Below the pieces are notes generated by a model. That model was not told the origin of the DNA and made no database searches. It saw nothing but the letters and a program-made list of their open reading frames with translations. A stretch of 49,022 nt of DNA. Source: Glycomyces dulcitolivorans (GTDB lineage: Bacteria; Actinomycetota; Actinomycetes; Mycobacteriales; Micromonosporaceae). Positions within the stretch are counted from its first letter, which is position 1; each line of letters begins with the position of its first letter. Made by a program: the position numbers and the translations under genes. The stretch is from positions 1 through 49,022 of the forward strand of contig NZ_QFRW01000323.1 in assembly GCF_003265355.1 (NCBI RefSeq), written 5' to 3'. Shown here one piece after another: positions 33,855 through 43,035 of this stretch.

Positions 33855-35210
33855 ATGCGCAGCAAAGGTGCTTACGCGGGACCCTCGATGAACCGGCGCC
33901 ACCTCCTCGCCGCTGGCGGCGGCGTCGCCGCTGCCGGGGCCCTCGCCGCCTGCGGCGGCCCCGAAGAGGAGGAGACCGAATCCGGCGGCCTCGAATGGGA
34001 CGCCGACGCACAGCAGTACGTCATCGAAGAGGAGATCGCCTCCGGCGAGGTCCCCCTCAAGCTCTGGTTCGAGAACGAAGACCTCGCGAACGCGCAGATC
34101 GCCGCGTTCAAGGAGGCGTTCAAGGACGTCTACCCCGACATCCGGTTCGAGTACGAGCTGGTCGCCCAGAACGACGCCGTCAACGAGATGTCCCTCGCCG
34201 GCGAGGCCGGCAACGGCGGCGACGTCTTCATGAGCTTCTACGACCAGGTCGCCCGCGCCATCGAGGAAGGTACCGCCGCGCCCCTCGGCGAGTACGAGTC
34301 CGTCCTGAAGAGCCGCATGGCCGAGAACTTCATCGGCGCCGTCTCCGGCGAGGACGGCCAGATCTACGCCGTCCCCGTCACCACCGAGTCCATCGCCCTC
34401 ATGTACAACAAGACCCTCCTGGCCGCCGAGACCGGCTCCGACCAGCCCGCCGCCACCTGGGAGGACGTCAAGGCCCTCGCCGCGACCTACAACGACCCCG
34501 CCGCCAACAAGTGGACGATCCGCTGGGTCCCCGGCGAGATCTACTACTCCTACTCCGTGCTCTCCTCCATGGGCTGGCAGGCCTACCCCGCCGGCGACGT
34601 CGCCGAGCCCGGCTTCGACGACCCGGCGCTGGCCGAGGCCCTGGAGTACTACAAGGGCCTGCGCGAGGTCTGGGACGTCCCCTCCGCCGACGCCACCCCC
34701 GAGACCGTCGAGGCCGAGTTCGCCGCCGGCAACACGCCGTACATCATCACCGGCCCGTGGGCGTTCTCCGCCTTCGACACCGGCGCCGCCGACAACGGCT
34801 TCGAGTACGGCGTCACCACCATCCCGGCCGCCGCCTCCGGCGACCCGGCCTCCTCCTTCGCCGGCATGCACGTCATCGCCGTCTCCGCCTACACCAAGTA
34901 CCCGGCCGCCGCCCGCGTCTTCGCCAACTTCCTGGCCTCCGACGCCGGCGCCGCCGCGCTCTACGCCACCACCGGCCAGATCCCGGCCCTCAACCCCGAC
35001 CTGCTCACCGGCATCGCGGGCCTGTCCGAGGACCCGCACGTCGCCGGCATCGTCGCCCAGGGCGCCCAGGCCGACCTGTTCCCGCAGCTGCCGGAGTACT
35101 TCTGGTCCACCGCCAACGAGATGACCGTCGCCGTCTGGGACGACCTGTCGAGCTCCGCCGACGCCGCCGCGGCGGCCGTCGCCGGCTACGACGAACTCGC
35201 CGGACTCTAG
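33855..35210 (+). CDS. ABC transporter sugar-binding lipoprotein (family 1), probably for galacto-oligosaccharides
   Basis: 451 residues. ATG 33855 has AAGGA 7 bases upstream; an internal Met at 33888 (MNRRHLLAAGGG) would also give a good signal. Twin arginines precede a lipobox LAAC followed by GGPEEEETES. The mature part is a MalE-type binding protein (VPLKLWFENEDLANAQIAAF, IYAVPVTTESIALMYNKTLL, AAGNTPYIITGPWAFS-like AAGNTPYIITGPW). The context (GH53, GH42, GanP-like permease) makes beta-1,4-galacto-oligosaccharides the likely ligand. Controlled by operator 2. Confidence 0.9.
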   Translation: MRSKGAYAGPSMNRRHLLAAGGGVAAAGALAACGGPEEEETESGGLEWDADAQQYVIEEEIASGEVPLKLWFENEDLANAQIAAFKEAFKDVYPDIRFEYELVAQNDAVNEMSLAGEAGNGGDVFMSFYDQVARAIEEGTAAPLGEYESVLKSRMAENFIGAVSGEDGQIYAVPVTTESIALMYNKTLLAAETGSDQPAATWEDVKALAATYNDPAANKWTIRWVPGEIYYSYSVLSSMGWQAYPAGDVAEPGFDDPALAEALEYYKGLREVWDVPSADATPETVEAEFAAGNTPYIITGPWAFSAFDTGAADNGFEYGVTTIPAAASGDPASSFAGMHVIAVSAYTKYPAAARVFANFLASDAGAAALYATTGQIPALNPDLLTGIAGLSEDPHVAGIVAQGAQADLFPQLPEYFWSTANEMTVAVWDDLSSSADAAAAAVAGYDELAGL

Positions 35211-35224
35211 GGACGACACCGCTG

Positions 35225-36598
35225 ATGAGCACCGCTCAGAAGGTCAGCGGGCCACCCGCACCAGTGCCGGGCATCGCCTCGGCACTGGTGTGGGGCGCCG
35301 GCCAGCTGATCAACCGCCAGGCCGGCAAGGCCGCCTTCTTCTTCGCCTTCTTCGCCCTCCTGATCGGCTGGGAGATGGGGACCGGCAACTACTACGCCGG
35401 CATGGACTACGACGCCCGCGGCAACGGCGGGTTCTTCGTCAAGGGCCTGTGGGGCCTGTTCACGCTCGGCACCCAGCCGCGCCAGATGACCGTCACCGGC
35501 CTCACCGACGGCGACAACTCCATCGTCCTCATGGCCAACGGCCTCATCGCCCTGCTCACGCTCGCGCTCCTGGCGATCATGTGGATCTGGAGCATCCGCG
35601 ACGCAGTGGCCTACCGCCGCAAGCTGAACGACGGCGCGCCGCGCGAGACCTCCCTCGCCTACTTCAAACGCGTCTGGGAGGGCGCCTTCGCGTACATCGT
35701 GCTGTCGCCCGGCCTGGTCCTGATCGTCTTCATGTCGGTCCTGCCGGTGCTCTTCGGCATCCTCGTCGCCTTCACCGACTACAACCGGGACAACCTCCCG
35801 CCGAAGAACCTCGTCAACTGGGTCGGCTTCGAGAACTTCGCGACGATCTTCGCCGTCCCCTCCTGGACCGCCACGTTCATCGGCGTCCTCGGCTGGACCT
35901 TCGTGTGGGCCATCCTCGCCACCGCCACCACCTACGCCGCCGGGTTCGTCCAGGCCGTGCTCCTCGCCAACCGCAAGGTGAAGTTCCCGCGGGTGTGGCG
36001 CTCGGTCTTCCTGCTGCCGTGGGCCGTCCCCGGGATCGTCTCGGCACTCGTCTTCCGCGCCATGTTCAACGGCCAGTTCGGGCCGGTCAGCCAGTGGCTC
36101 GTCGACGTCGGCCTGACCGACGAGCGGATCTACTGGTTCACCGACCCGTCCCACCCGAACCTCGCCCGCGCCGTCGCGCTCCTGGTCAACCTGTGGCTCG
36201 GCTTCCCGTTCTTCATGGCCCTCGTCGGCGGCGTGCTCACCAACATCCCCGACAGCTACTACGAGGCCGCCCGCATGGACGGCGCCGGACCGCTCCAGCA
36301 GCTGCGCCACATCACCTTCCCGGTGGTGCACCGGACGGTCTCGCCGCTGCTCATCCTGGCGTTCGTGTCGAACTTCAACAACTTCGGCGTCATCTACTTC
36401 CTCACCCAGGGCGGCCCCGACAACGCCGACTACCGGTTCGCCGGGAGCACCGACCTGCTCATCACCTGGCTGTTCAACCTGACGCTGGACAACCGCCTCT
36501 ACAACATCGGCGCGGTGATGAGCATGCTCATCTTCGTCATCGTCGGGACCATCTCGGTATGGAACCTCAACCGCTCCAAGGCGATTCGGGAGCTGTGA
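35225..36598 (+). CDS. Sugar ABC transporter permease, MalF/GanP-like
   Basis: 457 residues. The N-terminal part is extended: one helix (KAAFFFAFFALLIGWEMG), an exported loop of about 80 residues, a second helix (NGLIALLTLALLAIMWIW), then the six-helix permease core. This layout resembles the MalF, MdxF and GanP type. The EAA loop that contacts the ATPase is YYEAARMDGAGPLQQLRHIT. It starts 14 bp after the binding-protein stop and 4 bp precede the next permease. Confidence 0.9.
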   Translation: MSTAQKVSGPPAPVPGIASALVWGAGQLINRQAGKAAFFFAFFALLIGWEMGTGNYYAGMDYDARGNGGFFVKGLWGLFTLGTQPRQMTVTGLTDGDNSIVLMANGLIALLTLALLAIMWIWSIRDAVAYRRKLNDGAPRETSLAYFKRVWEGAFAYIVLSPGLVLIVFMSVLPVLFGILVAFTDYNRDNLPPKNLVNWVGFENFATIFAVPSWTATFIGVLGWTFVWAILATATTYAAGFVQAVLLANRKVKFPRVWRSVFLLPWAVPGIVSALVFRAMFNGQFGPVSQWLVDVGLTDERIYWFTDPSHPNLARAVALLVNLWLGFPFFMALVGGVLTNIPDSYYEAARMDGAGPLQQLRHITFPVVHRTVSPLLILAFVSNFNNFGVIYFLTQGGPDNADYRFAGSTDLLITWLFNLTLDNRLYNIGAVMSMLIFVIVGTISVWNLNRSKAIREL

Positions 36599-36602
36599 AC
36601 CA

Positions 36603-37493
36603 ATGACCGCAACATACGAGGCAACCGAGCGCGCCCGCGCCGCCCGCAGGCGCCGCCACCGCGGGCCCCGCGGCGAACGCGTCGCCAGCGCCTTCCTCCA
36701 CCTGGAGCTCCTGGTCGTCGCGATCATCGTGATCTTCCCGCTCATGTGGATCGTCGGCGCCTCCTTCAGCCCCGGCACCGGCCTGGCCAACGCCAGCCCC
36801 ATCCCCGAGGACGCCACTCTCGACCACTACGTCAGCCTCTTCACCGAGACCGACTACGGCCGCTGGTACCTCAACTCCCTGTACGTCGCCACGCTCAACA
36901 TGGTCGGCTCGGTCGTCCTGTCGGCGCTGTGCGGGTACGTGTTCTCGCGCATCAAGTTCAAGGGCCGCAAGGCCGGGCTGCTGGGGATCCTCATCCTCCA
37001 GATGTTCCCGACCTTCCTCACCGCCATCGCGGTGTACATGCTGTTCCTGAACTTCGGGCTGCTCGACTCGCTCACCGGCCTCGCCCTCGTGAGCATCGCC
37101 GCGGCCCTGCCGTACAACACGTGGCTCATGAAGGGCTACACCGACAACCTGCCCGCGAGCCTCGACGAGGCCGCCGCGATCGACGGCGCGAGCCGTTGGA
37201 CCATCTTCGTGAAGATCGTCCTGCCGCTCATGCGCCCGATGCTCACCTTCGTGGCCATCACGCAGTTCACGATGCCGTGGATGGACTTCATCCTCCCGGC
37301 GCTGCTGCTCCAGAGCCCCGAGAAGCAGACCGTCGCGCTCGGCCTGTTCGCCATGATCGAGGACGTCTACCAGAACGCGTTCACGACCTTCGCCGCCGGC
37401 GCGGTCATCCTCGCGGTCCCGATCACCGTGCTCTACATCGTCCTCCAGCGCTACCTGGTGACCGGCGCGAGCGCCGGCGCCGAGAAGGGATAA
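36603..37493 (+). CDS. Sugar ABC transporter permease, MalG/GanQ-like
   Basis: 296 residues and six helices. The EAA motif is LDEAAAIDGASRWTIFVKIV. The N-terminus is basic (RARAARRRRHRGPRGER) and the C-terminus (LQRYLVTGASAGAEKG) is of the MalG type ending in VTGA-x-x-x-G-A-x-K-G. It pairs with the preceding permease. No ATPase gene is present in the locus, so a shared MsiK-type ATPase elsewhere in the genome is expected. Confidence 0.92.
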   Translation: MTATYEATERARAARRRRHRGPRGERVASAFLHLELLVVAIIVIFPLMWIVGASFSPGTGLANASPIPEDATLDHYVSLFTETDYGRWYLNSLYVATLNMVGSVVLSALCGYVFSRIKFKGRKAGLLGILILQMFPTFLTAIAVYMLFLNFGLLDSLTGLALVSIAAALPYNTWLMKGYTDNLPASLDEAAAIDGASRWTIFVKIVLPLMRPMLTFVAITQFTMPWMDFILPALLLQSPEKQTVALGLFAMIEDVYQNAFTTFAAGAVILAVPITVLYIVLQRYLVTGASAGAEKG

Positions 37494-37500
37494 CAGGATC

Positions 37501-38622
37501 ATGCTGCTGCCCATCCGGGGTGCCGACGTCTCGATGACCACCGAGATCGAGGAGCGCGGCGCCGCGTTCCGCTCCAGCGGGACCGAGCGCGACCTCTTCG
37601 AGCTCACCGCGGAGGCGGGGGTCAACTGGATCCGCCTGCGCCTGTGGGTCGACCCGCGCGACGAGTCGGGCGAGCCGTACATGGGCGGCACCAACGACCT
37701 GGCGACGACGATCGCGCTGGCCCGCCGCGCGAAGGCGGCGGGCCAGCACCTCCTGCTCGACCTGCACTACTCGGACTTCTGGACCGACCCGAAGAAGCAG
37801 TCGACCCCGAAGGCCTGGCGCGGCCTGAAGGGCGCCGACCTCGAAGCGCGCGTGCACGACTGGACCGCCGAGGTCCTCGCCGCCATGACCGATGCGGGCG
37901 TCTACCCGGACATGGTGCAGGTCGGCAACGAGATCACCAACGGGATGCTCTGGCCCGAAGGGAAGACCCCGAAGTTCCTCGACGCCGAGCGCCGCTTCGA
38001 CGGCGAGGACCCGGCCGCGTTCGACCGCCTGACCGGTCTCCTCAAGGCCGGCGCCGCCGCGGTCCGCGAATCCGGTGGCGCGCAGGTGATGGTCCACCTC
38101 GACTTCGGCGGCGCGAACGAGCTGTACCGCGGCTGGTTCGACCAGGCGACGGTCCGCGGCCTCGACTACGACGTGATCGGCCTGTCCTACTACCCGTACT
38201 GGCACTCGACCCTGGAAGACCTGGGCGCCAACCTGAGCGACCTCGCCCTGCGCTACGGCAAGGGCCTCGTGGTCGTCGAGACGGCGTACGCGTGGACCGC
38301 GGACCAGCCCGAGGGCCACCACCAGGTCTTCAACGGGAAGCTTGCCGAGGGACTGCGCTGGGAGGTCTCGCCCGAGGGCCAGACCACGTTCCTGCGCGAC
38401 CTCTACGCGACCGTTGCCGCCGTGCCGAACGGTCTCGGCCTGGGGATCGTCTACTGGGAGCCGGCGTGGCTCCCAGTAGCGGGCACCACCTGGGCGTCGC
38501 GAGCCGGGATGGAGTACGGCGACGACGTCGTGGACGAGGCCGGCAACTCCTGGGCCAATCAGGCCCTCTTCGACTTCGACGGCAATGCACTGCCGTCGTT
38601 GCGGGCGCTTGGCGGCGCCTGA
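37501..38622 (+). CDS. GH53 galactanase without signal peptide (copy 3, probably cytoplasmic)
   Basis: 373 residues beginning directly at the barrel (MLLPIRGADVSMTTEIEERG). The acid/base is Glu144 (QVGNEITNGMLWP) and the nucleophile Glu260 (VVVETAYAW). LDLHYSDFWTDPKKQ, LSYYPYWHS and GIVYWEPAWLP complete the family pattern. The absence of any secretion signal and the position 7 bp after the permease gene suggest that it cuts imported galacto-oligosaccharides inside the cell, ahead of GH42. It belongs to a different GH53 subgroup from copies 1 and 2 and resembles copy 4 (MGGTNDLA and GGGTNDLA insert). Confidence 0.93.
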   Translation: MLLPIRGADVSMTTEIEERGAAFRSSGTERDLFELTAEAGVNWIRLRLWVDPRDESGEPYMGGTNDLATTIALARRAKAAGQHLLLDLHYSDFWTDPKKQSTPKAWRGLKGADLEARVHDWTAEVLAAMTDAGVYPDMVQVGNEITNGMLWPEGKTPKFLDAERRFDGEDPAAFDRLTGLLKAGAAAVRESGGAQVMVHLDFGGANELYRGWFDQATVRGLDYDVIGLSYYPYWHSTLEDLGANLSDLALRYGKGLVVVETAYAWTADQPEGHHQVFNGKLAEGLRWEVSPEGQTTFLRDLYATVAAVPNGLGLGIVYWEPAWLPVAGTTWASRAGMEYGDDVVDEAGNSWANQALFDFDGNALPSLRALGGA

Positions 38623-38652
38623 ACCCCCTTGTCAATCGCAAAGGAGCGAAGC

Positions 38653-40305
38653 TTGAAGCGTAACAGCTTGAAGCGTTTGACCACCGGTCTCATGGCCGGT
38701 GCGCTGACGGCGGCCGTCCTGGCCGTCGGCGAGCCGGCCGCTGCGGTCCGCAGCGACTTCATCATGGGCGTCGACGTGGGCATGCTCGGCGAGGTCGAGG
38801 ACCTCGGCGGGCAGTTCTACGACGACGGCGTCCAGGGCGACGCGCTCGACATCATGGCGAACCACGGCGCGAACATGGTCCGCCTGCGCCTGTGGAACGA
38901 CCCCTACAACGCCGCCGGCGACCCGTACGGCGGCGGCACCAACGACCTCGCCTCGACGATCGCGATGGCGCAGCGCGCCAAGGCGCAGGGCATGGACGTC
39001 CTCCTCGACTTCCACCTCTCCGACTGGTGGGCCGACCCGGGCACGCAGACCAAGCCCAAGGCCTGGCAGAACCTCACCTACGCCCAGCTCAAGACCGCGG
39101 TGCACGACTACACCGAGAGCGTCATCAACGCCATGGAGGCCGCCGGCGCCAAGCCGGACATGGTCCAGATGGGCAACGAGATCTCCTCAGGGCTCTTGTG
39201 GGAGGACGGCCGCATCGGCGGCACCGTCTCCGACTTCACGCAGCTCGGCGAGCTCTTGTCGGCGGGCATCGACGGCGTCAACGACGCCGCGAGCGGCATC
39301 GAGATCGCGCTGCACCTCGACATGGGCGGCGACAACTCGCTGTACCAGTGGTGGTTCGACGGGATCACCGCCGAGGGCGTCGACTTCGACGTCATCGCGC
39401 TGTCGTACTACCCGTTCTGGCACGGCACCATGGGCGAGCTCAAGCAGAACCTGAACGACATCTCGGAGCGCTACTCCAAGGACGTCCTCATCGTCGAGAC
39501 CGCCTACGGGTGGACCACGGCGGACGGCGACGGCCTCGGGAACTCGTTCTACACGGCCGAGGAGGCCACCGGCGGGTACACCGCGTCCGTCCAGGGCCAG
39601 ACCGACTTCCTGCGCGACCTGCGCGAGATCGTCGCCGACGTCCCCGACGACCGCGGCCGCGGCATCATCTGGTGGGAGCCGACCTGGCTCCCGGTCGAGG
39701 GCGCCAACTGGGGCACCGAGGCCGGCAAGACCGACAACGGCGACACCGGGACGCTGAGCAACCCGTGGGACAACCAGACCCTGTTCGACTGGGACGGGAA
39801 CGCCCTCGCCACGCTCGACGTGTTCGGCGAGACGGCCTCGACCCAGCGGGTCAACCTGCTCACCAACGGCTCGTTCGAGGCGAACGGGGCGTACACGAAC
39901 ACCCCGACCGGCTGGACCGTGGTGTCGGCGAACAGCTCGTACGCCAACGCCACGTACACCTCCGACGCCTGGCCGGCGCACGGCGATTGGACGCTCAACC
40001 ACTACTGGGCGAGCGCGTACACGGTCTCCTTGTACCAGAACAAGACCGGGCTGACGAACGGCACGTACACGCTCTCGGGCTGGGTGCTGTCGGGCGGCGG
40101 CCAGAGTTCGGTGTACATGTACGCCAAGAACTACGGCGGCACCGAGCGGCAGGTGACCATCCCGACGAGTTCGAGCGCGTGGACGTACGTGTCCATCGAG
40201 GGCATCCAGGTGACGAACGGCCAGATCCGGGTCGGCTTCTGGGACGCCGCGAACGCGGGCAACTGGCTGAACATCGACGACGTGAAGCTGTACCGCACCG
40301 CGTAG
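38653..40305 (+). CDS. Secreted GH53 galactanase with C-terminal CBM61-like module (copy 4)
   Basis: 550 residues. TTG 38653 is chosen because AAGGAG lies 7 bases upstream; an in-frame TTG at 38629 would place that site inside the gene. A signal peptide (KRLTTGLMAGALTAAVLA, cleavage near AAAVR) precedes GH53 (FIMGVDVGML). The acid/base is Glu176 (MGNEISSGLLWE) and the nucleophile Glu282 (IVETAYGW). Residues about 398-550 form a jelly-roll module (NLLTNGSFEANG, TPTGWTV, NWLNIDDVKLYRTA) like CBM61, a beta-1,4-galactan binder, which would hold the enzyme on polymeric substrate. It ends the plus-strand operon, followed by two strong hairpins. Confidence 0.92.
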   Translation: MKRNSLKRLTTGLMAGALTAAVLAVGEPAAAVRSDFIMGVDVGMLGEVEDLGGQFYDDGVQGDALDIMANHGANMVRLRLWNDPYNAAGDPYGGGTNDLASTIAMAQRAKAQGMDVLLDFHLSDWWADPGTQTKPKAWQNLTYAQLKTAVHDYTESVINAMEAAGAKPDMVQMGNEISSGLLWEDGRIGGTVSDFTQLGELLSAGIDGVNDAASGIEIALHLDMGGDNSLYQWWFDGITAEGVDFDVIALSYYPFWHGTMGELKQNLNDISERYSKDVLIVETAYGWTTADGDGLGNSFYTAEEATGGYTASVQGQTDFLRDLREIVADVPDDRGRGIIWWEPTWLPVEGANWGTEAGKTDNGDTGTLSNPWDNQTLFDWDGNALATLDVFGETASTQRVNLLTNGSFEANGAYTNTPTGWTVVSANSSYANATYTSDAWPAHGDWTLNHYWASAYTVSLYQNKTGLTNGTYTLSGWVLSGGGQSSVYMYAKNYGGTERQVTIPTSSSAWTYVSIEGIQVTNGQIRVGFWDAANAGNWLNIDDVKLYRTA

Positions 40306-40310
40306 CGGGT

Positions 40311-40346
40311 CGGAGAGGCCGTCACCCCCCTTGGGCGGCCTCTCCG
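40311..40346 (+). terminator. Terminator after GH53 copy 4
   Basis: A perfect 11-bp stem (40311-40321 with 40336-40346) lies 5 bp after the stop. Confidence 0.8.
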
Positions 40347-40354
40347 GTCCGGCG

Positions 40355-40377
40355 CCCCGCCCGGTCGCCGGGCGGGG
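40355..40377 (+). terminator. Second hairpin before the LacI gene
   Basis: A perfect 10-bp GC stem (40355-40364 with 40368-40377) with loop TCG ends 5 bp before the LacI ATG. It may reinforce termination or limit translation of the regulator. Confidence 0.65.
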
Positions 40378-40382
40378 ACATA

Positions 40383-41417
40383 ATGACACTGAGGCACAAG
40401 GGAGAGTTGAGCAACTTGGCACGGAAACGACCGACGATCCACGATGTCGCCGATGCCGCGGGCGTCTCGCGCGGCACGGTCTCGCGGGTCCTCAACGGCA
40501 AGTCGAACGTCTCGCTGTCGGCGGAGACCGCGGTGCGCCGTGCCGTCGCCGAGACCGGCTACGTCGTCAACCGCGCGGCGCGCAGCCTGGTGACCAGCCG
40601 GACCGGCTCGATCGTCATGGTGCTCTCCGAGCCGCAGGAGCGCCTGTTCGAGGACCCGAACTTCTCGGTCCTCATGCGGGTGGCCACGAACCAGCTCGCC
40701 GAGCGCGACATGTCGCTGGTGCTCATGATCGCCGGGGACGACCGCGGCCGCGACCGCGTCGCCCGGTACCTGCGCGGCGGCCACGCCGACGGGGCGCTGC
40801 TCGTCTCGACCCACGCGGGCGACCCGCTGCTCGACGAGATCGAGCGCTCCGGCATCCCGGCCGTCGCCTGCGGCGCGGTCCTGGGGCGCGAGTCGGTGAT
40901 CCCGTACGCCGCAGCCGACGACCGCGGCGGCGCCCGCGCCATGACCCAGTACCTGGTCGACCAGGGCCGACGCAAGATCGGCATGATCACCGGCCCGCTC
41001 GACACCCCCGGCGGGGCGCTGCGCCTCGAAGGGTTCACGGGCGTGCTGGGCCGCAAGGCCGCCAAGCAGCTCGTCGTCCACGGCGACTACACGCAGGCCG
41101 CGGGGGAGGCCGCGATGCGCCGGCTCCTGGAGGCGGTCCCCGACATCGACGCGGTGTTCGTCGCCTCCGACCTCATGGCCGCCGGGGCGCTCCAGGCCCT
41201 GCACGCGGCGGGCCGGCGCGTCCCCGACGACGTGGCCGTGGGCGGCTTCGACGACTCGGTGATCGCCTCGGCGACCCGCCCGGCCCTGACCACGGTCCGC
41301 CACCCGCTCGACAAGGTCGCCGAGGAGACGGTGCGCCTCCTCATCGAGCTCCTCGACGAGCGCGAGGTCGAGCCGGTGATCCTCCCGACCGAGCTCGTCA
41401 TCCGCGACAGCGCCTAG
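40383..41417 (+). CDS. LacI-family repressor, probable galactan-locus regulator
   Basis: 344 residues from ATG 40383. The conserved part begins ARKRPTIHDVADAAGVSRGT, so in-frame TTG starts at 40407 or 40416 (after AAGGGAG) are credible alternatives. The LacI helix-turn-helix and hinge (SRVLNGKSNVSLSAETAVRR, GYVVNRAARSL) are followed by a periplasmic-binding-like sugar domain (AVFVASDLMAAGALQALHAAGRRVPDDVAVGGFDDS). It probably binds the TGTGAACGTTCACA-like operators at 33614 and 33774 and releases them on a galactose-containing inducer. No operator is visible before its own gene. Confidence 0.92.
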   Translation: MTLRHKGELSNLARKRPTIHDVADAAGVSRGTVSRVLNGKSNVSLSAETAVRRAVAETGYVVNRAARSLVTSRTGSIVMVLSEPQERLFEDPNFSVLMRVATNQLAERDMSLVLMIAGDDRGRDRVARYLRGGHADGALLVSTHAGDPLLDEIERSGIPAVACGAVLGRESVIPYAAADDRGGARAMTQYLVDQGRRKIGMITGPLDTPGGALRLEGFTGVLGRKAAKQLVVHGDYTQAAGEAAMRRLLEAVPDIDAVFVASDLMAAGALQALHAAGRRVPDDVAVGGFDDSVIASATRPALTTVRHPLDKVAEETVRLLIELLDEREVEPVILPTELVIRDSA

Positions 41418-41421
41418 GGCC

Positions 41422-41952
41422 TCACCGGGATTCCCCGGACAGGCCCTCAGCGCCGAGGAGCCCCCGCACGTACGCGGCCTGCCCGTTGTGCTGCTGGTTG
41501 TCGTCGACGACGCTGACCAGCCGCACCCCGAGGGTCACGTGCGGCGTCCAGTTCACGTCCACGACCCGGTCGAGGTCGGCCGCGGTCAGCCCGGCGAGGT
41601 AGTCGAGGGTCCGCGCGTGGACGGCCCCGTAGTAGGCGAGGAGGTCCGCGCCCGGGATACCGCTGACCTTCGCCACCTGCTCGGGCGTGTGACCGTAGCC
41701 GGTGTCGCCCGGCGGCAGGCCCAGGCCGAACCGCTCCTCCCAGCCGCCGGAGGTCCACGTCTGCTCGTGTCCGGCCACGTCGGACACGTGGTCGTCCTGG
41801 ACGCGCGCGATGTGCCAGACCAGCCAGGCGATCGTGTTGGCGCCCGGGCCCGGCCGGGCCTCCAGGTCCTCCTGCGACAGTCCGTCGAGGACCGACTCGA
41901 CCCCCTCCAGGACCCGGCCGAACGCGTCGGTCAGCAGCTCGTCGATCTCCAT
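41422..41952 (-). CDS. DinB-superfamily protein
   Basis: 176 residues. ATG 41952 follows GAGAGGGG with a 7-base gap. The DinB_2/mycothiol-dependent metalloenzyme pattern is visible: WLVWHIARVQDDHVSDVAG with two metal-ligand histidines, and DDNQQHNGQAAYVRGLL with the third. Such proteins are putative thiol-dependent transferases or isomerases, with unknown substrate here. It lies 50 bp downstream of the SDR gene and may be cotranscribed with it; it converges on LacI with a 4-bp gap. Confidence 0.85.
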   Translation of the reverse strand: MEIDELLTDAFGRVLEGVESVLDGLSQEDLEARPGPGANTIAWLVWHIARVQDDHVSDVAGHEQTWTSGGWEERFGLGLPPGDTGYGHTPEQVAKVSGIPGADLLAYYGAVHARTLDYLAGLTAADLDRVVDVNWTPHVTLGVRLVSVVDDNQQHNGQAAYVRGLLGAEGLSGESR

Positions 41953-42002
41953 GCGGAACCCCTCTCGATGCTCGCCCCGAAACCTACCGCGCCCGACCGA
42001 CG

Positions 42003-42944
42003 TCAGCCCCGGAAGCCGTCGACCCCGGTGAGCTCCACCGAGAAGTCCCACAGCCGCGCGGCCTGCTCGGGGTCGACCGCGTACTCCGCCACACCGCCCT
42101 CGCCGAGTTCGGCGACGTCGCAGTCCTGGAGGTACACGCCGCCCTTGCCGTCGAGCTGCGGCGAGAACGCGGCCCACGTCTGGGTGGCCGCGCCCTGCTC
42201 GGTCGTCTTGAACCAGTCGGCGACGGCGTTCCCGTCCGCGTCGACCCAGCCCATGGCCATCTGGTCCTCGCGCGAGACGTGCCGCTGGAGCGGGGTGAGG
42301 ATGCCGCCGGGGTGCAGCGCGAACGCCCGCACGCCCCGGCCCTGCGCGAGGCGGTCGAGGTGAACGGCGAACAGGACGTTCGCGGTCTTGGACTGCCCGT
42401 ACGCCTCCCAGCGGTCGTAGCCCTCCGCGAAGTGCGGGTCGTCCCAGCGGATCGGCGAGCGCCGGTGCCCGCCCGAGGACACCGCGACCACGCGCGAGCC
42501 CTCGTTCAGCAAGGGCGCCAAGCGGTTCACGAGCGCGAAGTGCCCGAGGTGGTTGACGGCGAACTGGAGTTCCCAGCCGGGGCCGACGCGGGTCTCGGGG
42601 CTGGCCATGACCCCGGCGGAGTCGATGACCGCGTCGATGCCCTTCCCGGCGTCCAGGAGCCCGTTCGCGAACGCCTCGACGCTGGCCAGGTCGCCCAGGT
42701 CGAGCTCGCCGGTCTCGACCCCCGCGATGCCCGCGAGCGCCTCCTCGGCGACCTTGGGGCGCCGCGCCGGGACCACGACCTGCGCGCCGGCGGCGGCGAC
42801 CGCCTTCACGGTCTCCAGGCCGATCCCGGAGTAGCCGCCGGTGACGAGGACGTGCTTGCCGGTCAGGTCGATGCCGTCGAGGACCTCGGCCGCCGTGGTG
42901 GAAGCGCCGAATCCGGAGTTGATGCTCTGCTGCGGTGTGCTCAT
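42003..42944 (-). CDS. Short-chain dehydrogenase/reductase
   Basis: 313 residues. The Rossmann nucleotide-binding motif TGGYSGIG (35-42), the DSAGVM motif (NAG-type), NHLGHFAL, the catalytic Ser in VVAVSSGGH and YGQSK are in the expected order. Its length and DLTGKHVLVTGG opening resemble the retinol dehydrogenase/oxidoreductase subgroup of actinomycetes. NADPH preference is suggested by ARRPK after strand 2. Substrate unknown. Confidence 0.9.
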   Translation of the reverse strand: MSTPQQSINSGFGASTTAAEVLDGIDLTGKHVLVTGGYSGIGLETVKAVAAAGAQVVVPARRPKVAEEALAGIAGVETGELDLGDLASVEAFANGLLDAGKGIDAVIDSAGVMASPETRVGPGWELQFAVNHLGHFALVNRLAPLLNEGSRVVAVSSGGHRRSPIRWDDPHFAEGYDRWEAYGQSKTANVLFAVHLDRLAQGRGVRAFALHPGGILTPLQRHVSREDQMAMGWVDADGNAVADWFKTTEQGAATQTWAAFSPQLDGKGGVYLQDCDVAELGEGGVAEYAVDPEQAARLWDFSVELTGVDGFRG

Positions 42945-43035
42945 GGCCCGAGCCTAGAACCTAGAGCGCACTCGAAGTCAACTCCGCGTGAGACGGCGGT
43001 GTGCGGAAGGGGCGCGCGGGCTCCATACTGGTGTC

